This document shows, one piece after another, positions 1-9,286 of a stretch of 64,000 nt of DNA. The stretch's first letter is position 1, and each line of letters begins with the position of its first letter. Made by a program: the position numbers and the translations under genes. The DNA is taken from positions 1 to 64,000 of the forward strand of contig JACZJT010000025.1 in the NCBI GenBank assembly GCA_014860445.1. Reading direction: 5' to 3'. The notes under the pieces were generated by a model. The model was not told the origin of the DNA and searched no databases. It saw only the letters and a list, made by a program, of their open reading frames with translations. Source of the DNA: Burkholderiales bacterium (lineage in GTDB: Bacteria; Pseudomonadota; Gammaproteobacteria; Burkholderiales; SG8-39).

Positions 1-20
1 CTCTCCGCGGGCGGGGAGAG
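1..20. repeat. GC-rich hairpin downstream of bamD
   Basis: Bases 1-6 (CTCTCC) pair with 15-20 (GGAGAG) around a GC-rich loop. It lies about 30 bases beyond the bamD stop codon on the minus strand. A related GGGGAGAGGG hairpin occurs at 17570-17598 between two convergent genes. There is no clear run of U for a classical terminator, so a role in ending bamD transcription is only a guess. Confidence 0.35.
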
Positions 21-52
21 GGTAGGGGTGAGGGGAAGGCGCGAGTAACCGC

Positions 53-850
53 CTACCAGTTGCTTCCCCAAAGCATCCACCAGGGATCTTTCTTCCCTGC
101 GGTGCCATTGAAATAGGCGCTCTTGGGGAAATTCTTGTGCATGACCCGGTCTGCGTCGTCGCGCAGGACGGTCATGCCCAGTGCATCGTAGGCTTTCACC
201 ATGACGAACAGCGCTTCCTCGATCGCGGGGGCCTCGGGGTAGTTCAGCAGCGCGTACTGCGCGCGATTCGCCGCCGCGATGTAGGCGCCGCGCTTCATGT
301 AGTAGTGCGCCACGTGGACTTCGTGCGAGGCCAGCGCATTCACCAGATAGCGCATGCGCTCGATCGCGTCCGGCGTATATTTGCTGTCCGGGAACCGGTT
401 GGCCAGTTCCTTGAACGAATCGAATGACTCGCGGGCGGCCTTCGGGTCGCGTTCAGTCAGATCCTGATTGCTGAGTTTGCCGAGCAATCCGCGGTCCTCA
501 TTGAAATTGACCAGACCCTTCAGATAGAACACGTAATCGACATTGGGATGGTTTGGATGCAGCTTGATGAAGCGATCTGCAGCCGCGAGCGACGAGGCCT
601 GTTCGCCGTCCTTGAAGTAGGCGTAGGCCAGTTCGATCTGCGCCTGCTGCGCGTAGCGGCCGTAGGGATAACGCGCTTCTATTTTTTCCAGATACTTGAT
701 CGCTGTGGTGTAGTTGCCCCCCGACATCTCATCCTTGGCCTCGGCGTAAAGCTTGTCGGCAGACCAGCCCGCGGTTTCGTCTTTTACCTCGGGGAGCAAG
801 CCGCAGGCGCTCAACAGCAGGATAAGGATTACCGCTAAACTACGTTTCAT
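53..850 (-). CDS. bamD: Outer membrane assembly lipoprotein BamD
   Basis: BamD is the essential lipoprotein of the BAM complex, which folds beta-barrel proteins into the outer membrane; it sits at the periplasmic face and binds BamA. The protein of about 265 residues begins with a lipoprotein signal peptide and lipobox (LSAC, lipidated Cys near residue 16), followed by TPR-like helices with repeated AxxxY patterns such as YPYGRYAQQAQIELAYAYFK, as in the ComL/BamD family. Length is usual. I take the ATG at 850 as start because it puts the signal peptide at the N-terminus (MKRSLAVIL); an ATG at 862 would add four residues. The start codon overlaps the divergent start of rluD by three bases, so the two genes must have promoters inside each other. 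Confidence 0.93.
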   Translation of the reverse strand: MKRSLAVILILLLSACGLLPEVKDETAGWSADKLYAEAKDEMSGGNYTTAIKYLEKIEARYPYGRYAQQAQIELAYAYFKDGEQASSLAAADRFIKLHPNHPNVDYVFYLKGLVNFNEDRGLLGKLSNQDLTERDPKAARESFDSFKELANRFPDSKYTPDAIERMRYLVNALASHEVHVAHYYMKRGAYIAAANRAQYALLNYPEAPAIEEALFVMVKAYDALGMTVLRDDADRVMHKNFPKSAYFNGTAGKKDPWWMLWGSNW

Positions 851-1808
851 GGTGGCTGGCACAGAAATTTTGGAAACACAAAATTATAACGCACTCGAAG
901 CTCTGGAGCGGGATGTTCCGGCCGATTGCGCCGGAATGCGCTTCGACCAGGCTCTGGCGCGCATGTTTCCCGAGCATTCGCGCAGCCGTCTCGCCGCCTG
1001 GGTCAGGCAGGGCCAGGTGACACTCGATCACGCCGCGGTCGATGCCAAGCACAAGGTCTGGGGCGGGGAGCGCGTATCGCTGGCGCTTCCGGCCGAAGCG
1101 CGCGAAGGCTCCGACGCAGCCGAGGTGATGACCTTCGAAATCGTGCACGAAGACGCCGCCTTGTTGGTGCTCAACAAGCCCGCAGGCCTGGTGGTGCATC
1201 CGGGCAGCGGCAATTGGCAGGGGACGATGCTCAACGGGCTGTTGCACCATCATCCGCCACTTGCGGCCATTCCGCGCGCAGGCATCGTGCATCGACTGGA
1301 CAAGGACACAAGCGGTCTCCTGGTGGTGGCGAAGACCTTGCCCGCGCAGACCGACCTGGTGCGTCAGTTGCAGGCACGCACCGTGGCGCGCCAGTACCTC
1401 GCGCTGGTGCATGGCGTGGTGGCGCGCGACGGCCTGGTCGACGCGCCCATAGGCCGACATCCGACCCAGCGCACGCGCATGGCCGTGACCGAGCACGGCA
1501 GGGCGGCGCGCACCCATTATCGCGTGCTCGAACGCTTTGCGCGCGCCACGCTTCTCGAGTGCAGCCTGGACACAGGGCGTACGCACCAGATCCGCGTGCA
1601 CCTGCAATCGATCAGTCATCCGCTGGTGGGTGACCCGGTCTATCGCGCCGGGCGCGGGGCAGCGCCCGGACCGCTGGCGAGTTTCAAGCGTCAGGCACTG
1701 CACGCCTACCGCCTCGGCCTGGTGCATCCGGACAGCGGAAAGGCCATGCAATGGGACGCGACTATGCCTGCGGACCTGCGCGGCTTGCTCAGCGAGATTG
1801 CTGAATGA
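849..1808 (+). CDS. rluD: 23S rRNA pseudouridine synthase RluD
   Basis: RluD isomerises three uridines of helix 69 in 23S rRNA to pseudouridine during 50S assembly. The product of about 319 residues has an N-terminal S4 RNA-binding domain (RFDQALARMFPEHSRSRL, about residues 30-80) and then the RluA-family catalytic domain with the HRLDKDTSG motif near residues 147-155, whose Asp is the catalytic nucleophile, and the later GRTHQIRVH motif. The ATG at 849 is the first in frame that does not run far into bamD; an upstream in-frame ATG at 753 would lie entirely within bamD on the other strand and is unlikely. The gene overlaps pgeF by four bases (ATGA), so the two are probably translated together. 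Confidence 0.93.
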   Translation: MVAGTEILETQNYNALEALERDVPADCAGMRFDQALARMFPEHSRSRLAAWVRQGQVTLDHAAVDAKHKVWGGERVSLALPAEAREGSDAAEVMTFEIVHEDAALLVLNKPAGLVVHPGSGNWQGTMLNGLLHHHPPLAAIPRAGIVHRLDKDTSGLLVVAKTLPAQTDLVRQLQARTVARQYLALVHGVVARDGLVDAPIGRHPTQRTRMAVTEHGRAARTHYRVLERFARATLLECSLDTGRTHQIRVHLQSISHPLVGDPVYRAGRGAAPGPLASFKRQALHAYRLGLVHPDSGKAMQWDATMPADLRGLLSEIAE

Positions 1809-2545
1809 ACGGCAGCGACTGGATCGTGCCCGACTGGCCCGCGCCGGCCAAGGTGCGCGCGCTCATTACCACGCGCGCGGGCGGCGCCAGCCGCGGCGCC
1901 CACGCAGGACTCAATCTGGGCATGAACTGCGGCGACGACATGGATGCCGTTGCGCAAAACCGCGCCAGCCTGCGACGCTCCCTCCCGGCCGAGCCGCTTT
2001 GGCTGCGCCAGGTGCATGGAACGAGGGTGGTCGACGCCGAGGCCACGGAAGGCGCGCCCGAAGCGGACGCGGCGGTCGCGCGCAGGCCGGACAGTGTCTG
2101 CGCCGTGCTCACTGCGGACTGTCTGCCGCTGTTGCTGTGCGACGAAGCGGGAACCACCGTTGCCGCCGTGCACGCGGGCTGGCGCGGTCTTTGCGCCGGT
2201 GTGATTGAACAGGCGCTGAGCGCCATGGATCTGCCGCCGCAGAACTTGCTCGCCTACCTCGGACCCGCGATCGGGCCCGAAGCCTACGAGGTCGGCGCCG
2301 AGGTGCGTGCGGCTTTTGTCGCGGCCGATCCCGAGGGCGACGCGGGCTCCGCGTTTGTACCAGGGAAGCCGGGCAAGTTTTATGCAGACCTCTATGCGCT
2401 CGCGCGCCGGCGCCTTGCGCGAGGCGGTGTCGCAAGGATCCACGGCGGCGGCTTTTGCACTTACACTGAACGCGAGCGCTTTTACTCTTATCGCCGCGAC
2501 AGCGTCACCGGGCGCATGGCGAGCCTGATCTGGATGGAACCCTGA
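1805..2545 (+). CDS. pgeF: Purine nucleoside phosphorylase / multicopper-like YfiH family protein
   Basis: This 246-residue protein belongs to the DUF152/YfiH family, described both as a laccase-domain polyphenol oxidase and as a purine nucleoside phosphorylase, and as PgeF, which edits peptidoglycan by removing wrongly added amino acids from UDP-MurNAc. The family's metal-site motifs are present in order: LRQVHGTRVVDA, LTADCLPLLLCD, AVHAGWRGL and GPAIGPEAYEVG, giving the conserved His, Cys and His ligands. Length is typical. The start overlaps the rluD stop (ATGA), and the next gene follows after two bases, a common rluD-pgeF arrangement in proteobacteria. Confidence 0.88.
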   Translation: MNGSDWIVPDWPAPAKVRALITTRAGGASRGAHAGLNLGMNCGDDMDAVAQNRASLRRSLPAEPLWLRQVHGTRVVDAEATEGAPEADAAVARRPDSVCAVLTADCLPLLLCDEAGTTVAAVHAGWRGLCAGVIEQALSAMDLPPQNLLAYLGPAIGPEAYEVGAEVRAAFVAADPEGDAGSAFVPGKPGKFYADLYALARRRLARGGVARIHGGGFCTYTERERFYSYRRDSVTGRMASLIWMEP

Positions 2546-2547
2546 AT

Positions 2548-3327
2548 ATGTCGGTGCTGGAATGGATCATCGCGGCGAGCCTGCTGGGCGGCGTCTTGTC
2601 GGTCGCTTGCGCGGCCCTGTTCGCCCTGAGCGCGCGCGCGGCCTGGGTACCGATGTTGGTCAGCTACGCGATCGGTGCATTGCTCGGAGCGGCCTTTCTC
2701 GAATTGCTGCCGCATGCTTTCGAGGGCGCAAGCAGCGTGCGCAGCGTTGCAGCCACCATCCTTGGCGGCATTTTCGGATTTTTTGTCCTGGAAAAACTGG
2801 TGCTGTGGCGCCACTGCCACATCGAGGACTGCGATGCGCACGACCCGCACGCCGATGCCCACGATCACGGACGCAGCGGCCTGCTGATCCTCATCGGCGA
2901 CAGCTTTCACAATTTCGTCGACGGCATCCTGGTCGCCGCTGCATTCATGGAAAACACCCAACTCGGCATCGTCACCGCGCTCGCGATCATCGCGCACGAA
3001 ATTCCACAGGAAGTGGGCGATTTTCTGATATTGCTGCACTCGGGTTACAGCCGCACACGCGCGTTCATGCTCAATCTGCTGTCGAGCTTCGCCATGCTCG
3101 CAGGCGGGGTGCTAGCGTATTACTTTCTGCAGTCCATGCAGGAATGGGTGCCGAGTTTTGTCGCCCTGGCCGCGGCGAGCATGATCTACGTCGCCGTAGC
3201 CGACCTGATTCCCGGGCTGCACAAGCGTCCCGAACTGCGCGCGACCCTGTCCCAGTCGGTGCTCATCGCGCTCGGGGTTGCCTCGATCTGGCTGGTCGGT
3301 TATCTCACGCGCAATTACACCGCATGA
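2548..3327 (+). CDS. ZIP family divalent metal transporter
   Basis: A polytopic inner membrane protein of 259 residues with about eight hydrophobic segments. The ZIP family signatures are visible: GALLGAAFLELLPHAFEG in TM2, the GDSFHNFVDGI motif in TM4 and the IAHEIPQEVGDF motif in TM5, which together form the binuclear metal site. Between TM3 and TM4 is a His/Asp-rich cytoplasmic loop (HIEDCDAHDPHADAHDHGR) typical of zinc transporters. It probably takes up zinc or a similar divalent cation. The start lies two bases after pgeF, so it is likely cotranscribed with rluD and pgeF although the functions are unrelated. Confidence 0.9.
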   Translation: MSVLEWIIAASLLGGVLSVACAALFALSARAAWVPMLVSYAIGALLGAAFLELLPHAFEGASSVRSVAATILGGIFGFFVLEKLVLWRHCHIEDCDAHDPHADAHDHGRSGLLILIGDSFHNFVDGILVAAAFMENTQLGIVTALAIIAHEIPQEVGDFLILLHSGYSRTRAFMLNLLSSFAMLAGGVLAYYFLQSMQEWVPSFVALAAASMIYVAVADLIPGLHKRPELRATLSQSVLIALGVASIWLVGYLTRNYTA

Positions 3328-3346
3328 AAACAGGCGCATCTGCCGG

Positions 3347-3376
3347 GATCGTCGGCATTGGGCGAACGCTATAATG
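3347..3376 (+). promoter_or_regulatory. Putative promoter of the rml operon
   Basis: A perfect sigma-70 -10 hexamer TATAAT lies at 3370-3375, about 30 bases before the rmlB GTG start, in the 77-base gap after the ZIP gene. The matching -35 region (about 3347-3352) is poor. A Shine-Dalgarno sequence CGGAG precedes the GTG by six bases, which supports the chosen rmlB start. Confidence 0.45.
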
Positions 3377-3404
3377 TTGTTCGTCCACTCGCCCGGAGCA
3401 TGAG

Positions 3405-4472
3405 GTGATTCTGGTAACCGGCGGCGCCGGCTTCATCGGTTCCAATTTCGTATTGCAGTGGCTGGCATCGCAAGGCGAGCCTGTCGTTAATCTCGACAAG
3501 CTCACCTATGCAGGCAATCTGCGCAATCTGGAGATCGTGCGCGGCGACGCGCGGCACGTCTTTGTGCGCGGGGATATTGACGATCCTGAACTGGTGGCGC
3601 AGTTACTGCGCGATCACAAACCGCGCGCCGTACTTAATTTCGCCGCCGAAAGTCATGTGGACCGTTCCATCCTCGGGCCGGCGGAGTTCGTGCGCACCAA
3701 TATCCACGGCACGTTCAATCTGCTGGAAGCGGCGCGTGCTTACTGGGGCAAGCTGGCAGGCGAGGCGCAGCGCACATTTCGCTTTCTGCAGGTTTCTACC
3801 GACGAGGTCTACGGTTCGCTCGGAGCAAAGGACGCGCCGTTCAGTGAAACCACGGCCTACGCGCCGAACAGCCCCTACGCCGCCTCCAAGGCTTCGGCCG
3901 ATCACATGGTGCGGGCGTATCACCACACCTACGGCCTGCCTACGCTGATCACCAATTGCTCCAACAATTACGGGCCGTACCAGTTTCCGGAAAAACTCAT
4001 ACCGCTGGTGATCCTGAACGCGCTGGCGGGCAAGGCGATTCCCGTCTATGGCGACGGGCAGAACGTGCGCGACTGGCTGTACGTCGACGACCATTGCAGC
4101 GGCATCCGCAGGGTGCTGGAAGCGGGGCAGCCGGGTGAGGTCTACAACATCGGCGGCAACTGCGAGAAAGCCAATATCGACGTGGTGCAGACGCTTTGCG
4201 CCACGCTGAACGAGTTGCGCCCGGCGGCAAAGCCCTATGCCTCGCTGATCACTCACGTCAAGGACCGGCCGGGTCACGACCGGCGCTATGCCATCGACGC
4301 GAGCAAAATCCGTCGCGAACTCGGCTGGAAACACGCCCAGAATTTTGCGGGCGGCATACGCAGTACCGTCGGCTGGTATCTAGCCAATGCCGACTGGACC
4401 GAGTCGGTGACCTCAGGCGAATATCAGAAATGGATGAGCGCGAATTATCGGGAAAGGGGGGCGGCAGCATGA
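3405..4472 (+). CDS. rmlB: dTDP-glucose 4,6-dehydratase RmlB
   Basis: Second step of dTDP-L-rhamnose synthesis: conversion of dTDP-glucose to dTDP-4-keto-6-deoxyglucose with bound NAD. The 355-residue extended SDR protein has the Rossmann motif GGAGFIG (residues 6-12), the STDEVYG motif (131-137) that carries the catalytic Thr-Asp-Glu, and YAASK (158-162) for the Tyr/Lys pair; all are intact. The start is a GTG preceded by a Shine-Dalgarno sequence; no in-frame ATG gives the MILVTGG N-terminus. The stop overlaps the rmlA start (ATGA). The gene heads an rmlBACD operon. Confidence 0.96.
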   Translation: MILVTGGAGFIGSNFVLQWLASQGEPVVNLDKLTYAGNLRNLEIVRGDARHVFVRGDIDDPELVAQLLRDHKPRAVLNFAAESHVDRSILGPAEFVRTNIHGTFNLLEAARAYWGKLAGEAQRTFRFLQVSTDEVYGSLGAKDAPFSETTAYAPNSPYAASKASADHMVRAYHHTYGLPTLITNCSNNYGPYQFPEKLIPLVILNALAGKAIPVYGDGQNVRDWLYVDDHCSGIRRVLEAGQPGEVYNIGGNCEKANIDVVQTLCATLNELRPAAKPYASLITHVKDRPGHDRRYAIDASKIRRELGWKHAQNFAGGIRSTVGWYLANADWTESVTSGEYQKWMSANYRERGAAA

Positions 4473-5359
4473 AAGGAATCATCCTTGCCGGCGGCTCGGG
4501 CACGCGCCTCTATCCGGTGACGCACGCGGTGTCCAAGCAGATGCTGCCGATTTATGACAAGCCGATGATCTACTATCCGCTGTCTACCCTGATGCTCGCC
4601 GGAATACGCGATATCCTGGTGATTTCCACGCCTGAGGACACGCCGCGCTTCCAGCAACTGCTCGGCGACGGCTCGAAATGGGGGATAAGTCTCACGTACG
4701 CGGTGCAGCCGGCGCCCGAGGGCATTGCGCAGGCCTTCATCATCGGCGCCGATTTCATCGGTGACAGGCGCTCGGCGCTGATACTTGGCGACAATATTTA
4801 TCACGGCACCGACCTGGTCGCCAACCTGCGCGCTGCGGTCGACAAGCCGACCGGGGCCACCGTTTTCGCCTACGCGGTGCAGGATCCGGAGCGCTACGGC
4901 GTCGTCGAATTCGACGCGGTGCGCAAAGTGCTGTCCATCGAGGAAAAGCCCAAGCTGCCGAAATCGCGATACGCAGTGACGGGACTGTATTTTTACGATC
5001 AACAAGTGGTCGGGCTCGCGCGTGCGCTCAAGCCCTCGGCGCGCGGGGAACTCGAAATCACCGATCTGAACCGCCGCTATCTGGAAATGGGGCAGTTGAA
5101 CGTCGAAGTCATGGGCCGTGGCACGGCCTGGCTGGACACCGGCACGCACGAATCCCTGCTCGAGGCCTCGACTTTCATCCAGATCATCGAAAAGCGCCAG
5201 GGCTTGAAGGTTGCCTGCGTCGAGGAGATTGCCTACCGCCTGGGGTACATCGACTCTGCGCAGTTGCAGCGCCTCGCAGAACCGATGCGCAACAACGGCT
5301 ACGGCCAGTACCTGATGAGCGTGCTGAATGATCGCGTGTTCTCGAGGCGGGGGGAATAG
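4469..5359 (+). CDS. rmlA: Glucose-1-phosphate thymidylyltransferase RmlA
   Basis: First step of dTDP-L-rhamnose synthesis: dTTP plus glucose 1-phosphate to dTDP-glucose. The 296-residue protein starts [16 protein letters not shown], with the nucleotide-binding loop GGSGTRL at residues 8-14, followed by [17 protein letters not shown] and LGDNIYHG, all diagnostic of RmlA. An open frame extends upstream to 4196 inside rmlB, but the ATG at 4469 overlapping the rmlB stop is clearly the true start. The gene is separated from rmlC by a 170-base gap holding a dispersed repeat. Confidence 0.96.
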   Translation: MKGIILAGGSGTRLYPVTHAVSKQMLPIYDKPMIYYPLSTLMLAGIRDILVISTPEDTPRFQQLLGDGSKWGISLTYAVQPAPEGIAQAFIIGADFIGDRRSALILGDNIYHGTDLVANLRAAVDKPTGATVFAYAVQDPERYGVVEFDAVRKVLSIEEKPKLPKSRYAVTGLYFYDQQVVGLARALKPSARGELEITDLNRRYLEMGQLNVEVMGRGTAWLDTGTHESLLEASTFIQIIEKRQGLKVACVEEIAYRLGYIDSAQLQRLAEPMRNNGYGQYLMSVLNDRVFSRRGE

Positions 5360-5391
5360 ACATGTTTTGTTCTTGTCGTCCCATCTCACGG

Positions 5392-5514
5392 TGTCATTCC
5401 GAGCGTAGCGAGGAATCTGCTTTTGAATTTCGAATATTAATCCACGCACAGCGAGGAATCTGCTTGCTGCAGAATCGAAAAGCAGATTCCTCGGGCTCTG
5501 CCCTCGGAATGACA
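5392..5514. repeat. Dispersed palindromic repeat, copy A
   Basis: Begins TGTCATTCCGAG and ends CTCGGAATGACA, a 12-base terminal inverted repeat. Inside, AGGAATCTGCTTTT and AAAAGCAGATTCCTCG form a second, inner inverted pair. This copy carries an extra internal half unit (GCGAGGAATCTGCTT). It fills most of the gap between rmlA and rmlC. Related copies lie at 15157, 19333, 20028 and 21366. Confidence 0.85.
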
Positions 5515-5531
5515 TTCTTATGTGGGCCCCG

Positions 5532-6077
5532 ATGAAAATCACGCCCACCGCCATCGCAGACGTGCTGTTAATCGAGCCCAGCGTCTTCGGCGACGAGCGC
5601 GGTTTCTTTTTCGAGAGCTTCAACGAACGCGTATTCGCCGAAGCAAGCGGAATCACGATGAAGTTCGTGCAGGACAATCACTCCCGCTCGGTCAGGAATA
5701 CGCTGCGCGGCCTGCACTACCAGATTAAGCAGCCGCAGGGCAAGCTCGTTCGCGTGGTGACGGGCGAGGTCTACGACGTGGTCGTGGATATCCGCCGCAG
5801 CTCGCCGAGCTTCGGAAAGTGGCTGGGACATCGCCTGTCCGCCGAGAACAAAATGATGGTCTGGATTCCGCCGGGATTCGCGCACGGCTTTGTCGTGCTA
5901 TCCGACTCTGCCGATTTCCTCTACAAGACCACGGACTACTGGGCGCCGCAGCACGAGCGCACCCTGCTGTGGAACGATCCGGAACTCGCCATCGCCTGGC
6001 CGCTTGCAGGAGAGCCCATCCTTGCGGCCAAGGACCGAGCCGGCACGCCGCTGGCCGCGGCCGAGGTGTTCGATTGA
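5532..6077 (+). CDS. rmlC: dTDP-4-dehydrorhamnose 3,5-epimerase RmlC
   Basis: Third step of dTDP-L-rhamnose synthesis: double epimerisation at C3 and C5 of dTDP-4-keto-6-deoxyglucose. The cupin protein of 181 residues has GDERGFFFESFN near the N-terminus, the catalytic-His motif RGLHYQ (59-64) and IPPGFAHGF, all standard for RmlC. The ATG at 5532 gives the usual MKITPTAI N-terminus; an in-frame GTG-like extension to 5520 would add four residues overlapping the repeat region. The stop overlaps the TTG start of rmlD (TTGA). Confidence 0.95.
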   Translation: MKITPTAIADVLLIEPSVFGDERGFFFESFNERVFAEASGITMKFVQDNHSRSVRNTLRGLHYQIKQPQGKLVRVVTGEVYDVVVDIRRSSPSFGKWLGHRLSAENKMMVWIPPGFAHGFVVLSDSADFLYKTTDYWAPQHERTLLWNDPELAIAWPLAGEPILAAKDRAGTPLAAAEVFD

Positions 6078-6994
6078 GCCGTATCCTTCTCACCGGGAAG
6101 AACGGGCAAGTCGGCTTCGAACTGCAGCGGCGCTTGGCTCGTCTCGGGCGGGTGACAGCGACAGGCAGGGAAGAGATGGACCTCGCCAATCCCGATTCGA
6201 TTCGCAACATGGTGCGCAATATTGCGCCGAACCTGATCGTCAACGCGGCAGCTTACACTGCGGTAGACCAGGCCGAGTCCGAACCCGAACGTGCGCTCGC
6301 GATCAACGGCGTCGCCCCCGGCATCCTCGCCGAGGAAGCGAAACGCCTGGGGGCGGTGCTGATTCACTACTCCACAGACTACGTGTTCGATGGCACGAAG
6401 GCCGTGCCGTACGCGGAAGACGACGAACCGCGGCCGCTCAGCGCCTATGGCCGCAGCAAGCTCGCGGGCGAGCAGGCGATCCAGGCCGTGGACCTGCCGC
6501 ACCTGATCCTGCGCACCAGCTGGGTCTACGGCGCGCGCGGCAAGAATTTCATGCTAACCATCCTGCGACTGGCGAAGGATCGGGAGGAACTCACAGTCGT
6601 GAATGACCAAGTCGGCTCTCCGACCTGGTGCCAGGTGATCGCCGCGGCCACCGGCGGCGTCCTCGAAAGCCTGCGCTACGGACAAGCGGAGTTTCGCGAA
6701 GCCTGCGCCGCGAAACGCGGCATCTACCATCTGACTGCCTCGGGGCAAACTTCCTGGCACGGTTTCGCGGCAGCGATCCTCGCCAATGCGGCAATCGCAG
6801 CGCCGGGAAAATCCGGCTTCGCGCTCGCGCGCGTGCCCAAACTCAAGCCGATTACCACGGAGCAATTTCCACTGCCCGCCCAGCGGCCGCGCAACTCGCT
6901 ACTGTCCAACACCAAAATTCAAACCGTGTTCGGCCTCGCCATGCCTGGATGGGAATCCAGTTTGGCGGATTGCATGCGCAGCGACAAACCATAG
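6074..6994 (+). CDS. rmlD: dTDP-4-dehydrorhamnose reductase RmlD
   Basis: Last step of dTDP-L-rhamnose synthesis: NAD(P)H-dependent reduction at C4. The 306-residue SDR protein has GKNGQVG (8-14), the STDYVFDG motif and YGRSK with the catalytic Tyr and Lys. There is no ATG at the expected N-terminus; a TTG at 6074 overlapping the rmlC stop gives the standard SRILLTGKNGQ beginning, and longer open frame upstream merely runs through rmlC. The end of the rml operon is followed by a 153-base gap before the secretion genes. Confidence 0.94.
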   Translation: MSRILLTGKNGQVGFELQRRLARLGRVTATGREEMDLANPDSIRNMVRNIAPNLIVNAAAYTAVDQAESEPERALAINGVAPGILAEEAKRLGAVLIHYSTDYVFDGTKAVPYAEDDEPRPLSAYGRSKLAGEQAIQAVDLPHLILRTSWVYGARGKNFMLTILRLAKDREELTVVNDQVGSPTWCQVIAAATGGVLESLRYGQAEFREACAAKRGIYHLTASGQTSWHGFAAAILANAAIAAPGKSGFALARVPKLKPITTEQFPLPAQRPRNSLLSNTKIQTVFGLAMPGWESSLADCMRSDKP

Positions 6995-7147
6995 TCTGCG
7001 AAGGCACATAAAACAATAAAAACATACAGTTACAATGTTTCCCTGATTCCGGGTTTGGGGTTGGGCCGAACGGTCAATTGTCTCCGGAGATTTTTCTTGC
7101 TAGCCTGATCGCCCACAGTTCGGCCATAGACCGGCAAGAGGGCGCCC

Positions 7148-9286
7148 ATGTCGCTCCACATGCCTTTGGCAAGCGTGCATTTCGTCTGGGCTCTCGGCGC
7201 CATCAGCCGGCTCAAGCGCATTCCATTTGCTCCGGAACTCGTAGCACAGCAATTCCCGCCGCCGCATTCCGCCGCCACCTTGCTCGAGGCAGCCGCAGCA
7301 CTGGGCTTCGCCGCGCAGCGGCAGGTCAGCGCCGCGATCGAAATACAGCGCGTGCCTCTACCCTGCGTGGTTTTGCTCAGGCCGCCCGAGAAGACCGTGG
7401 TAGGTGCAATGGAAAGTGGAGCAGGGCGGGGGCAAGGAGATGACGACAACGAGTCTGCGCACGCGTTGGCAATAGTCCTCAAGGCCGACAGCGAAAAAAT
7501 CACGATGATCGAGCCCGGTGCTGCGAGCGGGGCGGCGCTCACCGCTGCTGATTTCGACAAGCGCTACGCGGGGGAACTGATACTGTTTACGCCGCAGTCA
7601 AAGCCGCTGACCGACGCGGATGCGGCGTCCGTTCGTAATCAATCCTTTGGTTTCAACTGGTTCGTGCCCGAGCTGCTTAAACACAAAAAGATTTGGCGCG
7701 ACGTTTTGCTCGCATCCCTTGCCATTCAGCTCATCGCGCTTGCCACACCTCTATTCACGCAGGTGGTTTTGGACAAAGTCGTGGTCCATCAGGCCTTGAA
7801 TACGCTGACGGTCATCGGCATTGCCCTTGGGGTGTTCCTGGTGTTCAACGCCGGCATGAGCTGGATCCGGCAGTATCTGGTTTTGCATACCGGAACGCGC
7901 GTCGATGCCGTGCTGGGCACCCAGGTATTCGATCATTTGCTCAAACTGCCGCCGCGCTATTACGACTACCGGCCCACCGGCGTGGTCGTCGCGCGCTTAC
8001 ATGGCGTCGAGACCATACGCGAGTTCGTTTCCGGCGCCGCAGTCACGCTATTGCTTGACCTGCCGTTCATGGTGATATTTCTGGCCGTGATGTTTTACTA
8101 CAGCTGGGTCCTGTCGCTGATCACGCTCGCGATCCTCGCCGCCATCATGCTGCTGAGCCTCGCTGTCGTGCCGTTGATCCGCAAGCGCGTGAACGAGCAA
8201 TTTATGCTCGGCGCACGCAACCAGGCTTTTGTTACCGAATACATTGCCGGTATGGAGACGGTGAAGTCGCTGCAGATGGAGCCGCAGCTCAAGGCGCGCT
8301 ACGGAGAATTTCTGTCTAGCTATCTGCGCGCCGGTTTTAACACGCGCCAGCTTTCCAATACCTACAATGCGGCCGCCACCACGCTGGAACAATTGCTCAC
8401 GCTATTGATCCTAGTCGTCGGCGCGTCGATCGTGATGAAGAACGACGGTTTCACTATCGGTATGCTGGTCGCGTTCCAGATGTTCGCCGGACGCATGTCG
8501 CAGCCTTTGCTGCGTCTAGTGGGCCTGTGGCAGGAATTCCAGCAATCTGCAATTGCCGTCAAGCGCCTGGGCGACATCATGAATGCGCCAGTCGAACCGT
8601 ACTCGGCAGTTCCTGCGCGCGACGGTGCTGGGCTGGGCGCGATAGAAATCTGCGACCTAAGTTTTCGCTACGGAGACAACTTGCCCTATCTGTACCGGCA
8701 CCTGAATGCAGGATTGCGCCCGGGCACCTGCGTCGCCCTCATGGGCCCTTCGGGCAGCGGCAAGAGCACGCTCGCCAAACTGCTTCAAAGCTTCTACCTT
8801 CCCACTGAAGGACAGATCAAAATTGACGGGCACGACATCCGACATCTCGCGGCCAATGAACTACGCAACTACTTCGGCGTGGTGCCGCAGGAGACCGTGC
8901 TGTTCTCTGGCAGCATCTACGACAATCTGATCATCGCTAATCCCAGCGCCACCTTCGATCAGATGATGCAGGCCTGCAGGTGGGCTGAAATTCACGACAC
9001 CATCGAGCAGCTGCCAGAAGGCTATCAGACGCAAATCGGCGAGCACGGAGCCGGCCTGTCCGGCGGGCAGAAACAGCGCCTCGCCATAGCGCGGGCGCTG
9101 CTCAAGCGGCCGAAAATCCTCATATTCGACGAAGCCGCGAGCAATCTGGACCGCCCGACGGCGGAACAATTCGCGCGCACCATCAACCAGCTCAAGGGAA
9201 AGGTGACGATGCTCTACATCACGCATCAGCTACCGAAGGGCTTGGAGGTGGATGAAATCGTGAATCTGGAATCGAGGGAAAACTAG
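7148..9286 (+). CDS. Type I secretion ABC exporter, HlyB/RtxB type
   Basis: Inner membrane ABC exporter that energises type I secretion, almost certainly of the RTX protein encoded downstream. The 712 residues comprise an N-terminal C39-peptidase-like domain (about 1-150), a six-helix transmembrane domain (about 170-440) and a C-terminal ATPase with Walker A GPSGSGKST (near 532-540), signature LSGGQ (near 637) and Walker B ILIFDEAASNLD (near 657). The position of the catalytic Cys in true C39 domains is occupied by a non-Cys residue (FVWALGAISRL), as in HlyB, so it should bind rather than cleave its substrate. The stop directly abuts the next gene's GTG start. Confidence 0.93.
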   Translation: MSLHMPLASVHFVWALGAISRLKRIPFAPELVAQQFPPPHSAATLLEAAAALGFAAQRQVSAAIEIQRVPLPCVVLLRPPEKTVVGAMESGAGRGQGDDDNESAHALAIVLKADSEKITMIEPGAASGAALTAADFDKRYAGELILFTPQSKPLTDADAASVRNQSFGFNWFVPELLKHKKIWRDVLLASLAIQLIALATPLFTQVVLDKVVVHQALNTLTVIGIALGVFLVFNAGMSWIRQYLVLHTGTRVDAVLGTQVFDHLLKLPPRYYDYRPTGVVVARLHGVETIREFVSGAAVTLLLDLPFMVIFLAVMFYYSWVLSLITLAILAAIMLLSLAVVPLIRKRVNEQFMLGARNQAFVTEYIAGMETVKSLQMEPQLKARYGEFLSSYLRAGFNTRQLSNTYNAAATTLEQLLTLLILVVGASIVMKNDGFTIGMLVAFQMFAGRMSQPLLRLVGLWQEFQQSAIAVKRLGDIMNAPVEPYSAVPARDGAGLGAIEICDLSFRYGDNLPYLYRHLNAGLRPGTCVALMGPSGSGKSTLAKLLQSFYLPTEGQIKIDGHDIRHLAANELRNYFGVVPQETVLFSGSIYDNLIIANPSATFDQMMQACRWAEIHDTIEQLPEGYQTQIGEHGAGLSGGQKQRLAIARALLKRPKILIFDEAASNLDRPTAEQFARTINQLKGKVTMLYITHQLPKGLEVDEIVNLESREN

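Noticed and set aside
926-1633. Long open frames in other phases and on the other strand within rluD and pgeF
   Set aside because: They are Arg/Ala-rich shadows of high-GC genes with clear homology in the main frame.
7031-7036. TACAAT hexamer upstream of the type I exporter gene
   Set aside because: No acceptable -35 at 16-18 bases; it may be chance in an AT-rich stretch.
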